In this document: piece after piece, positions 52,836-64,000 of the stretch | How positions within the stretch are numbered: position 1 is the stretch's first letter | Layout of the letters: each line of letters opens with the position of its first letter | Assembly (NCBI GenBank): GCA_030533445.1 | Contig: CM060066.1 | Coordinates: forward strand, 2,441,749 to 2,505,748 | Reading direction: 5' to 3' | Length of the DNA stretch: 64,000 bases | Origin: Cyprinodon diabolis | Taxonomy: Eukaryota > Chordata > Actinopteri > Cyprinodontiformes > Cyprinodontidae | Made by a program: the position numbers and the translations under genes | The notes under the pieces: generated by a model | What the model was told of the DNA's origin: nothing | Databases searched by the model: none | The model's input: only the letters and a program-made list of their open reading frames with translations

Positions 52836-52966
52836 AAATGTGATTCTGATCATATTTCTCTACCATCAAACTGAATTATTTCTTTTTTTTAATCAGCCTA
52901 AACCCAATTACCTTTAGTTATAAATGATTCGGGGAAAGTCCTCAACCATCCAGGTCATAGTATTCC

Positions 52967-55900
52967 TTTTTTTTTTTATAACAGTGTCCTGTCTGGCAAG
53001 GTGGCAGTAAGAATAATTGTCTTGATGCCAAAAGGAGCCCAACAGATTTTACTTTCACAAGTGTAGCGGTATGGCAATTGCCATATTGCTCCACTTGTTT
53101 CATGCATATTAATTGATTTATTATAATTATGCAGGGAGTTTTACAGTTCATATGGATACTGCAATGTAAGTAGAGCAGAAAAACAGAAGAAGAAAAAAGA
53201 AAAAGAAAAAAAAGGACAAAAGATGAAAGAAAGAGGAGAAAGGAGACAATGACAAAACATTTTCAGTCTGCTTCATCACCTTTAACGTGATGAAAAAAGA
53301 ACAGCACAACCGAAAGACACGGTACGAGATATACAATAAAGCAACACCTTGAAACTATCGCTAAAGTAATATTATTAAGTCTGACATGTACTCTGTTACC
53401 TGAAGATATGAATGTGGGGTTTCTGTTTGGAAGTGAATCTCTAAGTACCTGAAGCCTAGCACCTGTAGTTGTTTGTGAGGGTGAACTTGTGCATATAAAG
53501 TTTTAACCATAGAAAAAATGCTCAATAGTGGTTGTGGAGAGCCGGAGAGGCACACCCCCCAGAGCACTGAGTCCAGCGCCGGGAGACCCAAAGCCCCAGG
53601 CGCCCAAAGGGACCCCAAGAGCGAAGGCCTGAAGGAGGGTCCAGCCCCGGAAATCAGACCCCCACCAAGGGAGGAGGAGAGACAGCCACGAAGAAGCCCC
53701 CCAGCCACCGCCATGCAGGCGCCCCGGGGAGCCGCGGGGACGAGTCCGCGGGCTCCACCGGCAGCCGGCCACCCCGAAGTAGGGCCGGGCACCGAACACC
53801 GGCCCCCCCACGGCACCGACCGAAACGCCCCAGCCCCACAGAGCACCGAAACACGCCCCGGCACCAAGCCCCGGCGACCGGCCGCAACACCCACCGCGAC
53901 TGCACCACCCAGGAAAAACACACAGGCGGCCCTGCCTGCGGCCGGGGCCCATGCGCATCCACCGCGAACCGGCCGCGAGTGCCGCGGGACCCCCCAAAAC
54001 GCCCCCCTGGCCAAAAGCACAGCCCCACCCCACCAAGACCGATGCCAACAGCGTGCAATGCAAGAATCAACCCAAGAGCAGAAAAGCTGCCCGGCGCAAA
54101 GCCGCAAGAAGAGCAGACCGCAGCCGGCGCAACCACCCCCCCTCAGCAGCCCGAGGGGCAGCACAAAGCCAGAGCGGAGCAAACCACGCCGCTCCCCCAC
54201 CAGACGAAGCCAAAGCAGCACAGCCACGTCCGGCGCCCCCCCCCCCCCCCCCGCTGCCCGCACCAGGCCCTGACGCGCGCCGGCCAGAACCACCCCCACC
54301 CGCCCCGCAGCCACACCCGCCGCGATCAGCGGGAACAAAGCAGCTCCACCATGCCTCCAAGAGAGAAAACCCACCCGAAAACCCAATCAGCGCAGCCAGC
54401 CCGTCCACACCGGCCCCTCAACACCACCCTCGCCGGAGCCGCCCAGACCCACACACACCAGCGCCGCCAGCAGGACCCCCACCCAGCAGGCCCGCCCGCC
54501 CCCCGAGAAAACAGACATGCCAATCCCCCCCCAAAAAAAAGCCCCCACAATGCGACAGTGGACAACCGACCCGCCCACAACCACTCCCCCCTACCGAGGA
54601 AGAAAAAGAAAAAAATAAATCAATAAATAAAAAATAAATAAGTAAATTAATTAATTAATTAATAATTACAATTAAAATAAATTTGCAAGAGGAGAATTGC
54701 GAGCGGAAAAACCGGAGCCCAAAACAAGACCCAAGATTTGCACCTCACCATGCTGTGCAGCTCCCCTCCCCCCCGAACCGATACCACAGAACCGGCATAG
54801 GAAAAAGCACCGCCCAGGAACCGACATCGTAGCGAAGGCACCGACACGAAAATCCCTGAACAACACCCAGCCCCACCCCGAAGTGGATCCAGTCCCGGGC
54901 CCCAGGGATCCGAGGCCCCAAGGGCGCCCAGCCCCTAGACAGGAGCCCCAGCGAAGCCCCGGCCGGCCGGGGCCAGCGGAGAGGCCGCCAGGAATGAGCC
55001 AGCAGCCCCCCGGGCATCCACCCCCAGACCCCGAGCTCCACCAGTGCACCGGTGAGCCCCGACGCCAGCCAGCGGAGGGAGAACAGGACGGGGGGAATGG
55101 GCTCCGCACTTAGCGGAGACTTGAGATGTATTTGGGAGAGGGTGCGGTTGAGACCCCAACCTGGGAGAAAAAAGAAAAAAAAAAAACACGCTCACCATCT
55201 CAATCATGCCTTCCCTCCCTAGTGCCCCCACTCGTACCACAGAGAAAAAATAAATAAAAAATAATAATAATAATAATAAATAAAGAAAATAAGAACGCGG
55301 ACACACATAACACTCACATCCAATAATACCAGGACCAAAAACCCGGTGACACCGGTGGTTGGTCCCGGGACTATCGGATGACCCAATAAGTGAACCTAAA
55401 ATCCGGATGTGGGGGGAGGGGAGCGGCGACACCGCCACACCAACCCATCTCATTCCTGCTTCAAGCCCGGCCCCCCACCCCGCACACGGACCGGACCACC
55501 CCCAGCAAGAGCCCCCCCCGGGACCGCGGCCCACCCATCCCGCGCAGGCCACCGAACCAGAACCGCCCCCCCCGAAAAAAAACCCAAACACTTCAACCAG
55601 GCACTTCATGGCCCTCCATCCAACATTCTTTGGGGAGAGCAGAGGTGACAGTCCCGCCAGCGGCAGGCCACCTAGGCCCCGCAGCCGGCCCCAGCCAAAA
55701 CCACAGACCAGGTGGCTTGCTCTTCTTCCAGGCCCCAGACTCCGGACGGCAGCCGGAGAACAGGGGTGTGAGAAGACCCCAATCCTCCCTGCGCCCGCTC
55801 GAATGTGGTGTTGTTGTGTGTTGCTCTCAAATGTAATTAAAACTGGGAGTACCAAGAGGGGGTGTCCGGCACAGTCCACCCCCCCTCCAGGAGATAGACG

Positions 55901-56512
55901 GTGCCAGCACACAACCCTGAACCCTCAATGTCTAGGTGCAAGAGGGGATGGAGGAGGCCGACCGTGGTGAGGCCCATAAAATAAGCCCCCCCCGGTGGCC
56001 CTGACCCCCACTCCCCGAAAATGCCCTACATAGATGTGTGTTGTGAAAATGATGTAGATGGAAGTGTCTAAAATGCAAAATAAAATTGGGGTGGGGGACA
56101 TCCTCAGAAGGTGTGGCCCTCCAGTAACGACCCCCTCCCCAAAAACCTACATGTGTGGCAGAGTGATGGAGCAGGCAGAGGGAGGATTTCGGGGATGGGG
56201 AGCAAAGGACTGGGCTGCTAGCTGCACTCCCAGGGAGCCAGCTCCCCCGCTGACTCCAATAGCACCCCCGTTCCCCCGAGAGCCCCTCCAGAGAGGGGGG
56301 CCCCACCAGTTTCACCACCGTAGCCCGGGGGCACGGGACCGGCAGCAGGACCCACCGGCCAGCCGGGCACGGAGCCGACACCACCACCCTCCCCCCGTCC
56401 TGTCCATCCAATAAATAAATAAGAAAATAAATAAAAATAAATAAAAAAATAAAAACAAAATAATAATAATGATAATAATACTAATAATAATAATAATTAA
56501 AAGAAAGAAAAA

Positions 56513-56544
<32 letters not shown>

Positions 56545-58435
56545 TAAATAAATAAATAAATAGGGGGGGGGACAACCCCAGCCGGCCAGCCCACGCACAA
56601 CACGCAGAGCCCCCACCCCGGACGAAGCCCCACCAGGGGGCAGCACGGACCAGGACCAAGACAGGGAGCTAGACCCGAAGCCCTTCCAAGATCTTCTTCC
56701 CACTATCACCCCCCCCACCCCCCCTCCGGAGATCTAATCCCTCCCCTACAATAACAATCAACCTACTCACCACACAAGCGACAGAAGACATCCAGGCCGA
56801 GAACATTCCTACTCCCCCTCCCTCCCCTTCCCCCATTTGCAGAGTGCAAACCCGTGAGGAGGTAAGCATTGCCATAGGTGTTAATGTCCATACCCCCCCA
56901 GCCCAACAGGCCCCGAGGCACCCCGGCACACCAGAGGCCGTGGCAGCAGGGGCAGACAGCCGGGCGTACACCGGCCCAGACCCCAAGCAGCACTCCCCAC
57001 AGAACCCGAACCCCCGAAACCCCACCGGGGCCCCTGCCCAAGGGCAACGCACCCGAGGGATCCCAGACCAGGACCAGGACCCACCCCAGACCCACCCAGC
57101 AGTAGGGCCGGGCAATGCCCAAAAACCCCCGGTGCCGGCACCAGCACCCCCACCCAGACACCGGCCCCCGAACGACTCCCCCCCGAGACCGGTCCCACAA
57201 CACCAATCCGAAGAAGAAGAAAGCCACACAACACAGCAAAGCGCAAATCACGAGCCCCACTCCAAGCTCCGATTTCCCCGCCCACACCCCCCCTCCCACA
57301 CATAAAAAAAAAAAAAAAAATTATAATAATCTCCCCCTCACTGAAGAAGAACGGCCGCAAACAAGCCAGCGTCCAACACCCACCGCCACACCGCGAGGAC
57401 CCCTCCACCCAGATGCTCCTCCCCAGAAAAGTCAACATGCCTGCCCTCCCAGGAGACAAGCAAGCCCGCCGAACAGGAACCCCTCCGGCAGCGCACCGCC
57501 GGCATGCGGGGGCCCAAGCGGCCCCAACAGAAACAACACCGGAAGGCCGATATGGACGAACCGACGGCACCAACCAAGCCCCCAGGCGGATTCCCCCACC
57601 CAAAAACACAACGAAACCACTCCGCCCCCACCGACCACAGCAAACACAGCTGCAAGGCAAAAAAAAGGACAAAGCAGCCCGCCCGGCGCACGCCAGAGAG
57701 CCAGAGCAGCAAGGCCGCCCCAGCCGCCAGAAGCCGGCACAAGCAGCAAAAAGAAAGCAGCAGACGCGACCCCGCCGCGCCCGGCGCGAAAGCAGCACAA
57801 CCCACCCCGCTCCGGCCCCGCACGGGCCGCAGAGAGGAGGACGGTCGCGCCGGCCACGGCCCCCCCCCCCCCCGCCGCCAAACACCGAGCAACCCTCCAC
57901 TCCCAAACCGTGCCACCGGCACCCGTCCCAACAGAGCGAAGCCACACCCCCGACCCGGGGGCACTCCAAAGGGACCCCCGACGCCCGCAACCAGCCCACA
58001 ACAGACACACATGAACCCCGGCCACAGGCGCGACCACCCACGCACCGCCCCGGACGACGCAACCACGGCAAGCGCCACGGCCAACCACCGAAAGCCGGCA
58101 CCGAAAGACGAGGCACGCCCCGATGCCCCGCAGAGCAGAAGCACCCCGGCCAGCACCACAAAAGAACCGATGCCCGGCGCCCAGCCCCACCCAGCAGCAG
58201 CACAGCTACCAGGCCAGTAGCCCACGTCTGCCACCACTGAACCCCCCAAGAGCACCGCACACGGCCACCGCAGGACCCCCGAGGCGCCCCAGACTCCTCC
58301 CCGATGGGGGCAACAGTCCCCCAGGCCAGACCCGCCAGGCACCCCGCTCCGAGCACCCCCCCGAGCCCCCAGGACCCAAGGACCCCGAACTAGCCCCCGC
58401 GCCCCATAGGACGCACCCCACAGCCCCCCACTACA
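52967..58435 (-). other. Very long G-rich 3' UTR of the L1/Tx1 element
   Basis: Between the ORF2 stop and the poly-A tail lie 5469 bases. About 53520-58435 is extremely C-rich on the plus strand and G-rich in the LINE's sense strand, with many runs of 3-10 G. A-rich/T-rich spacers at about 54600-54680, 55165-55290, 56405-56560 and 57300-57330 cut it into blocks of roughly 0.5-1.1 kb. Long open frames occur in all six frames because AT-rich stop codons are rare; they overlap each other and none looks like a real protein. The last ~550 bases (52967-53520) have ordinary composition. Only one TSD pair surrounds it all, so it most likely moved as part of the LINE. Confidence 0.7.
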
Positions 58436-61400
58436 CTAAGTGATGGAGCTGATCAAGGGAGCCCAGAGAGATTGTTCTGATGGGGATGCAGATGCTGTCT
58501 CAAGATTAATATGATTCAACAACAGATCTCTGTACTGATTGATGTTGAGTTTATCCTTACTTTTCCAATTCATGAGGATAGTTTTCTTTGCGATACATAA
58601 TGCAGTGAATGCCATGCAAACTGATTTTTTTCCCATAGGGCTTCCCTCAAAGTCACCCAGCAAGCAAACTGGAGGGGAAATTGGGATTTTACAACCCAGG
58701 CACAGTGATAGATCCTTACATACCTGTACCCAGAATCTCTGAACCGGCGTGCAGAACCATAACGCGTGAAAATAATTATCAAGTTGATTGCCTTTGCACT
58801 GTGGACAGATGTTAGATTGCACAAAACCCATCTTGAATAATCTTTGACCTGTATAGTGCACTCTGAGGAGGATTTTGTATTGTATTAATTGTAAATTGGG
58901 GTTTCTAGTCATGTTAAAAGTTCTTAGACATATCTGAGCCCAGATGTTTTGTTCAAAGCTGGCTGATAAATCCTCCTCCCATTTAGTAATAGGAAGAGAT
59001 ATTGTATCATCCAGTTTAGTCAGTGTCCTGTATAATTTAGACAGAAGTTTGGGGGGGGGGTTAACTCTAGAAACTCTGATATTTTAGTTAGAATTATTAA
59101 ACCTCCATCAATATGCTTAAATTTATTTCTAATTATAGCTTTAATTTGCTCATATTCTAAGAATTTATTTTTGTTAATGCCATAGGGTTATTCCAGATGG
59201 GTGTACGACTGCACGGGATTAGTGATGACTTCGTTATTTTTAGAAATTCCCACCATGCTGTCAGGGAAGAGCTGATGTTAATATTTTTAAAACATGGGTG
59301 CCGCTGGATATTAGAGCTAATAAACGGCAAATCTGAAATTATGATATTACTGCATATATCCTGTTCTGTGTCTATCCAGGGCTCATCTAAGGGATTATGT
59401 TTTATCCATTTAGAGATGTATTGTAATCTATTTGCTAAGTAGTAGTGTTGGAAGTTAGGTAAATCTAGTCCCCCTCTGTCTTTAGTTTTCTGTAGTGTCT
59501 TTAAGCTGATACGAGGGGTTTTGTCCTTCCAAAGAAATTTAGAGATGGACGAATCCAGAGATTTAAACCATTCGGTTGATGGTTTATTTGGGATAATTGA
59601 AAATAGGTAGTTAATTCTGGGTAAGACCATCATTTTAAATGAGGCTACCCGACCCATAAGGGAGATCGGAAGCGATTTCCATCTTTCTAGGTCCTCTTCT
59701 ATATTCTTTAAAAGAGGGATGTGGTTGATTTTTGGTAACTCAGCTAGTTTAGATGACACAGTAATTCCCAAATATTTGATATTTCCTGATTGCAATTGTA
59801 GACCTGAGGGATTCTGTAGAGAGCAATTAATTGGTAGTATTATAGTTTTAGACCAATTTATAGAGTATTCTGAGACCTCTGAGAAAGATTCCAGTAAACT
59901 AATCACTTGAGAGAGGCAAGTGTTTGAGTGCTGGAGATAAAGTAATACATCATCTGCGTAAAGACTAATTTTATGCTCTATTTTCATGCCTTTTATACCT
60001 TTAATCATATTTGTTTGTCTGATTGTAGCAGCCAGAGGCTCAATGAAAATAGCAAAAAGTGAGGGGGAGAGTGGGCATCCCTGTCTGGTGCCCCTCTGGA
60101 GACAAAAGCTGGAAGATGTTTGATTATTTGTCCTGACACAGGCTGTTGAGAAGCTGTATAATATTTTTAACCAATTTATAAAGGAAGCGCCAAAACCAAA
60201 TTTATGTAGAGTAGCAAATAAAAATTTCCAGTTTACTCTATCGAATGCTTTTTCTGCATCTAAAGACAATATATAGGATTTAAGATTTTTGCTGTAGGAA
60301 TAATCTATTAAATTCAACAGTCTGCGTGTGTTAGCAGCTGACTGCCTTCCTTTAATGAAACCAGTTTGATCAGGGTGGATTATGAGAGGAGTGACTTTAT
60401 CTAATCGTTTTGCTAAAGCTTTACAGATTATTTTAATATCCACATTAATTAAGGATATGGGACGATAGCTGCTCGGAAACATAGGATCTTTGCCTGGTTT
60501 AAGCAGGAGACTAATGGTGGCAGAATTCATATTAACTGGAAATTTGCCATTATCTAGAGTTTCCTGCAGCATTCTGTGGAACGTTGGGGCCAGAATGTCC
60601 CAGAACTCTTTATAGAACTCAGTAGGGAACCCGTCTGGACCTGGTGCTTTATTGTTTGGCATGTTTTTTAATGCTTCCTGAACTTCAGCTGTAGACAGCG
60701 GTGAGTCCAGGGTCGCTCTTTGACTCTCTGATAATTTAGGAAGAGTTATTTTATCCAGAAATCGCTTAATATCATTATCTGATGGATTTAACTGTGATGT
60801 GTATAAAGATTTATAGAAATCTCTGAAGGCATTGTTAATATCCTCCGGATCTTGTAATGTATTACCAATTGAATCTGTAACTGCAAATATAGTCGTTTTT
60901 TCTTTGTTTATTTTTAGCTGATTAGCTAAGAAACTTCCTGACTTGTTGCTATGTTCAAAGTTGTCAATTCGAAGTCTTTGAGTTAAAAATTTATTTTGTT
61001 TTTCAATAAATTCGTTTAGTTCTAGTTTTCTTTTACGGCTTTCCCCTAATTTTTCCTCATCTTTCTAGTAACTTTATTTTTCCCTCTAATTCCTGGATCT
61101 TTTTTTGTTCTAACTTTTTTTTATGAGATGAGAATGAACTAATTTTACCTCTCATCACTGCTTTCCCTGCTTCCCATAGTATAGATGCTGATGTTCCTGG
61201 TAAATCATTGCACACCAAGTATGATGCCCACTCCTACTTGAAAAATTTGAGAAACTCTTCATCTTTAAGCAGTGATGTATTTAATCTCCAGCTCTTGTTT
61301 TGTGGGGCTATTTTTGTATTTATTAGGGTTAAAGTAACAGGAGCATGATCACTGACAGCAATAGGGTGGATTACAGCATCTGAGACATCAGACAGCAGTG

Positions 61401-61446
61401 AGCTGCTGATTAGGAAATAGTCCAAACGAGAGTAGGAATGATGCAC
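58436..61446 (-). pseudogene. L1/Tx1 ORF2: endonuclease end, RT, C-terminal domain
   Basis: Pieces in order: endonuclease end (YSRLDYFLISSS, VSDHAPVTLTL) to a stop at 61234; linker with a frameshift near 61062; reverse transcriptase at 60662-59157 with upstream codons in the same frame (NNKAPGPDGFPTEFYKEFW, SSYRPISLINVD, TRQGCPLSPSLF, YADDVLLYL); a frameshift near 59175; and a C-terminal part at 58912-58436 with a CPQC...H...C knuckle (NICPQCKGNQLDNYFHALWF). These are L1-clade features. The stop and frameshifts abolish a full product. Confidence 0.88.
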
Positions 61447-61473
61447 ATTAGAAAAGAAAGGTCATAGTATTCC

Positions 61474-62519
61474 AAGAAAGTTTATAGTTAGTTATAAAGC
61501 ACATTTAGCAAACAAGTAAACAACAAATAAACCAGTAAAATTAAGATAACTCCAAAAAGTAAAGCATCCAGAGAAATAAGTTTAAAAAAAAAGCTAAACC
61601 AGCAGTGAAAGTCAATTAAACTGTAGGGTATATTCAGGTCATGTAGATCAACACAGGAAGTTTTCAATGAATTCTAGATTTGACGTACAACCCCTGGAGA
61701 AAGGCAGAGGAGAAGTATGCTGTATTTTTACAACAGTCAATCCCAGTTAAGAATGGGAAACACCAGTTTTATACTGGTTCTTTTCATGGTACCAGATACA
61801 AATCTAATATCCCAAGCTTGATCCAAGCTGACATGAGACCAGAATAAAGAGGGTCACAATAGTTTCCAAGCAATTCATGTAGTTATGTTTTATTTATATC
61901 ATATATAGATAACATTATTTGAGCTTGAAATTGCAGGAAATAGTTTTTCACTGCAAAGGTATTAACATTTTCACACTGGGTATAAAAAAAATATACAGGT
62001 TTTCATGCATGAGCCTAAATATTAAATTATACCTACTCTAGGAATGCTTAAGTTAGAGGTGAGTTAGAAATAATATAAAATAAGCAGTTTAAACTACATA
62101 TTATCTATCCAAGGGTTGTTGTTTGCCATTTTATACCATATTATAGTGGGAAAAGCAGAGAGAACATAAAGTTAGAGGTTGAACTTAAATACGGGACAGT
62201 GGGAGTAGAAACAGAAGAAACATTAGCTACAATATAGCTGCTTTTTTCTTTACATGAAAAATATTTTAATGTTTTACTTTGCATAACCATTTTGCTTAAT
62301 TAATGCGCCACAAGCCCTTTTCTTTTAACTTGTGCTGCTTTCTATGACAGTTTGAATTAAAAGACGGAAGTATCAATAGTGTTAGTAACAAAAAAAAAGC
62401 ATTATATAAAATATATACTTATACAACATAAACTTTCCCTGTTTGTAAGATTCGATTGAGTGTAGATGAGCTATATTTCTAACGGATAAGAAAATGTAAA
62501 ACAAAACACTTCAGAAAAG
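61474..62519. other. No gene recognised
   Basis: AT-rich sequence following the LINE insertion site; no supported feature. Confidence 0.4.
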
Positions 62520-62699
62520 AGTGTTGGAATTTCCGTGGAGCAGTGAAAGCATCACGCGTCCAGCATGAAGCTAGCCGCTGCGGTGGTTTCCCTTCCGGAG
62601 AGCCGCTCGGCTTGATTCCCCTTCCAGTCCTGGGGGAAGGTTTTAATCCACCGGCGGAGGGGGAGACGTAACGGGACCTTTTTTAGGACCGTGAAACAG
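62520..62699 (+). other. Candidate non-coding first exon of a gene to the right
   Basis: A short GC-richer patch in AT-rich DNA, ending ACCGTGAAACAG with donor GTGGGAGG at 62700. It contains only a 16-codon upstream frame (ATG at about 62564 to TGA). The intron-like continuation reads 'tagctaacaggtagtcgtta'. The left limit is arbitrary and the gene is not identified. Confidence 0.3.
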
Positions 62700-63292
62700 G
62701 TGGGAGGAGATTTATTAGTTTTTTCCTTCACTGTGTTTTCTGGTCGTTATTTTAGCTAACAGGTAGTCGTTAGCTTAGCTTAGCCTGCTTTAGCTTTGTA
62801 ACCAACAGCTAACCTCAGTCATCCTGACTGAGGTTCACAAAACCTGTCCTCCTTATTATTCTGAGCTTTCTGGGGTTTGATTAGTTATTTAGTCCACTGT
62901 AGCTCCAAAAAGCAGCGCGTCATGTAGCCAGCTAGCTTTAAGGATATCTCCACTAATAATAACTCAATCCTAAAGGAGACGTTTACTGGAAAACTAAAGA
63001 AGAAGTAAATAATATCCCGATTTCTCCCAATGTTCTGATTATAAAGCAGTTATTGACATGTGAATCACATTTATTGATGCATATTGTTTCTCATCGCTTT
63101 TTTTGCAATAATTTTTGTGGATAAATTTGCAAGTTTGTTTTAGAGTTAAAATAATAAAGAACAACATCAGCTAGCAGTACATTGTATGAGTTTTAGTTAA
63201 TCTAAAATCCGGTCATATTCAGAATTCAAACTTCTGAAAGTACTTTAAATATGAAATTATTGCATACTGTTCAATAAATAAGTGTCTTTGTT

Positions 63293-63500
63293 AGAGTTTG
63301 GTTGAGGTTTTGAGGATCCAAATGCAGAGAGATTGGAGTTCTTGCAGGCAACAGAGGCAGGAATCCAAAAATCCAACATAAAAATGCAAAACAAACCAGA
63401 ACCATGGAGACATCAGGGAAAACAAGCACTAGGAGCCCTGGAATGAGGAACCAGCACTGAGGAACTGCACAAGGAGAGTATATATATGGGAGACTGAACA
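63293..63500 (-). repeat. LTR fragment related to the 493-bp LTR
   Basis: 'gttagagtttggttgaggtt', 'gaggatccaaatgcagag' and 'ccagaaccatggagacatc' match, with changes, the start of the LTR at 42829/46223. It breaks off near 63500 without the other end. Confidence 0.6.
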
Positions 63501-63679
63501 AATCATTTTAGAACCACAAACAAAAAGAAAAAAAACATCTTAAGTAGCCTATTTATAGAAAACACAATTTAATTTACAGTATGAGGGCAATAAAACTATA
63601 CACGGAAATATTCTAGTTTTGGTTAATAAGATCTCAACATTTTGAGATCTTATTAAAGAATTCATTAAAAAAAACAAAA

Positions 63680-63790
63680 CAATCCACTGGACTTTATTTT
63701 GAAGTCTGAAGACGTTTCACTTCTATCCAGGAAGCTTTTTCAATTCAAAATGTCAGAAATAGCGTTGAGTTTCAGGTTTTATACAATAGC
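63680..63790. repeat. End of the inverted-ended repeat of 19190/29737
   Basis: 'ccactggactttattttgaa', 'gaagacgtttcacttctatc' and 'caggaagctttttcaattc' match the terminal block at 19205-19310. The body downstream is not shared. Confidence 0.6.
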
Positions 63791-64000
63791 CCCAGCCTAG
63801 TAAACCAGCCCCATCCGCCAGTGGCCCAAATCATTTTTACCTGCGAGTGGTTTAGCCTCGATCAATGCCCCAGGCCCTAAATCCGGCCGGCCAATCACAA
63901 AGCAGAGATGTGTTTTGGATGTAGTGGGCGGGGCTTTGAGGGCTTGACGACAAAGCTGCACTATGCTGGAGAAAACACAACAGTAGCATGCACTGCGGCA
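63791..64000. other. No gene recognised
   Basis: A GC-richer end of the window ('ccggccggccaatcacaaag', 'gtgggcggggctttgag'). It may be the edge of another mobile element or a promoter. Confidence 0.3.

Larger units (their letters stand above)
52967..61458 (-). mobile_element. L1/Tx1-type LINE, 8.5 kb, 15-bp TSD, 5'-truncated
   Basis: The 15-bp sequence aggtcatagtattcc occurs at 52952-52966 and 61459-61473. On the minus strand the element ends in about ten A at 52967-52976, directly beside the duplication. This is a textbook L1-type insertion. The element runs from inside the endonuclease through reverse transcriptase and the C-terminal part to ORF2's stop at 58436, then a 5.5-kb 3' UTR. The ORF is broken at several places. 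Confidence 0.9.

Noticed and set aside
53518..58342. Many long open frames (up to about 490 codons) on both strands
   Set aside because: They overlap in all six frames and come from extreme C/G strand bias in the LINE 3' UTR. No domain, splice pattern or consistent frame is seen.

Overview
The window looks like gene-poor, transposon-rich nuclear DNA of a teleost fish. The evidence is two vertebrate genes with short coding exons and GT-AG introns, plus a mobile-element mix typical of ray-finned fish: Tc1, hAT, Harbinger, an IS3EU-like element, L2 and L1/Tx1 LINEs, Gypsy-like LTRs and tRNA-like SINEs. I cannot name the species. There are no operons, ribosome-binding sites, CRISPR arrays or rRNA genes.

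Layout. 1-9.7 kb is repeat-rich and ends in a 0.67-kb polypyrimidine tract. It holds THAP, Harbinger and BED-finger relics, a solo LTR and a Tc1 element with an open transposase frame. Coding exons 6 to 1 of syntaxin 8 (stx8) lie on the minus strand from 9741 to 21787. Its last exon or exons (end of the SNARE helix and the membrane anchor) were not found and probably lie beyond position 1. 21.8-32.3 kb is an intergenic block with two solo LTRs, a 24-bp minisatellite and nested hAT/L2 copies. A TBC1D24-like gene (TBC plus TLDc domains, 11 coding exons, 716 codons) runs on the plus strand from 32410 to 51850. Its introns hold most of the well-defined insertions, including a dead L2 LINE (35.4-39.4 kb), a 3.9-kb LTR cassette with one 957-codon ORF (42.8-46.7 kb) and a second Tc1 with a single internal stop codon (47.6-49.2 kb). 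From 52967 to 61458 a 5'-truncated L1/Tx1 LINE lies between 15-bp target duplications. Its 3' UTR is about 5.5 kb and strongly G-rich in the sense strand. A possible non-coding first exon near 62.6 kb may start another gene to the right.

The two host genes have separate jobs in membrane traffic. Syntaxin 8 is a Qc-SNARE of late endosome fusion. TBC1D24-family proteins act on vesicle membranes and carry an oxidation-resistance type TLDc domain. They are not an operon; linkage is the only relation the sequence shows. Exon boundaries were set by splice consensus, reading phase and recalled family sequences, not by transcripts. The L2, L1 and Harbinger coding remnants are broken. The Tc1 at 7.5 kb and the LTR-flanked ORF have open frames.
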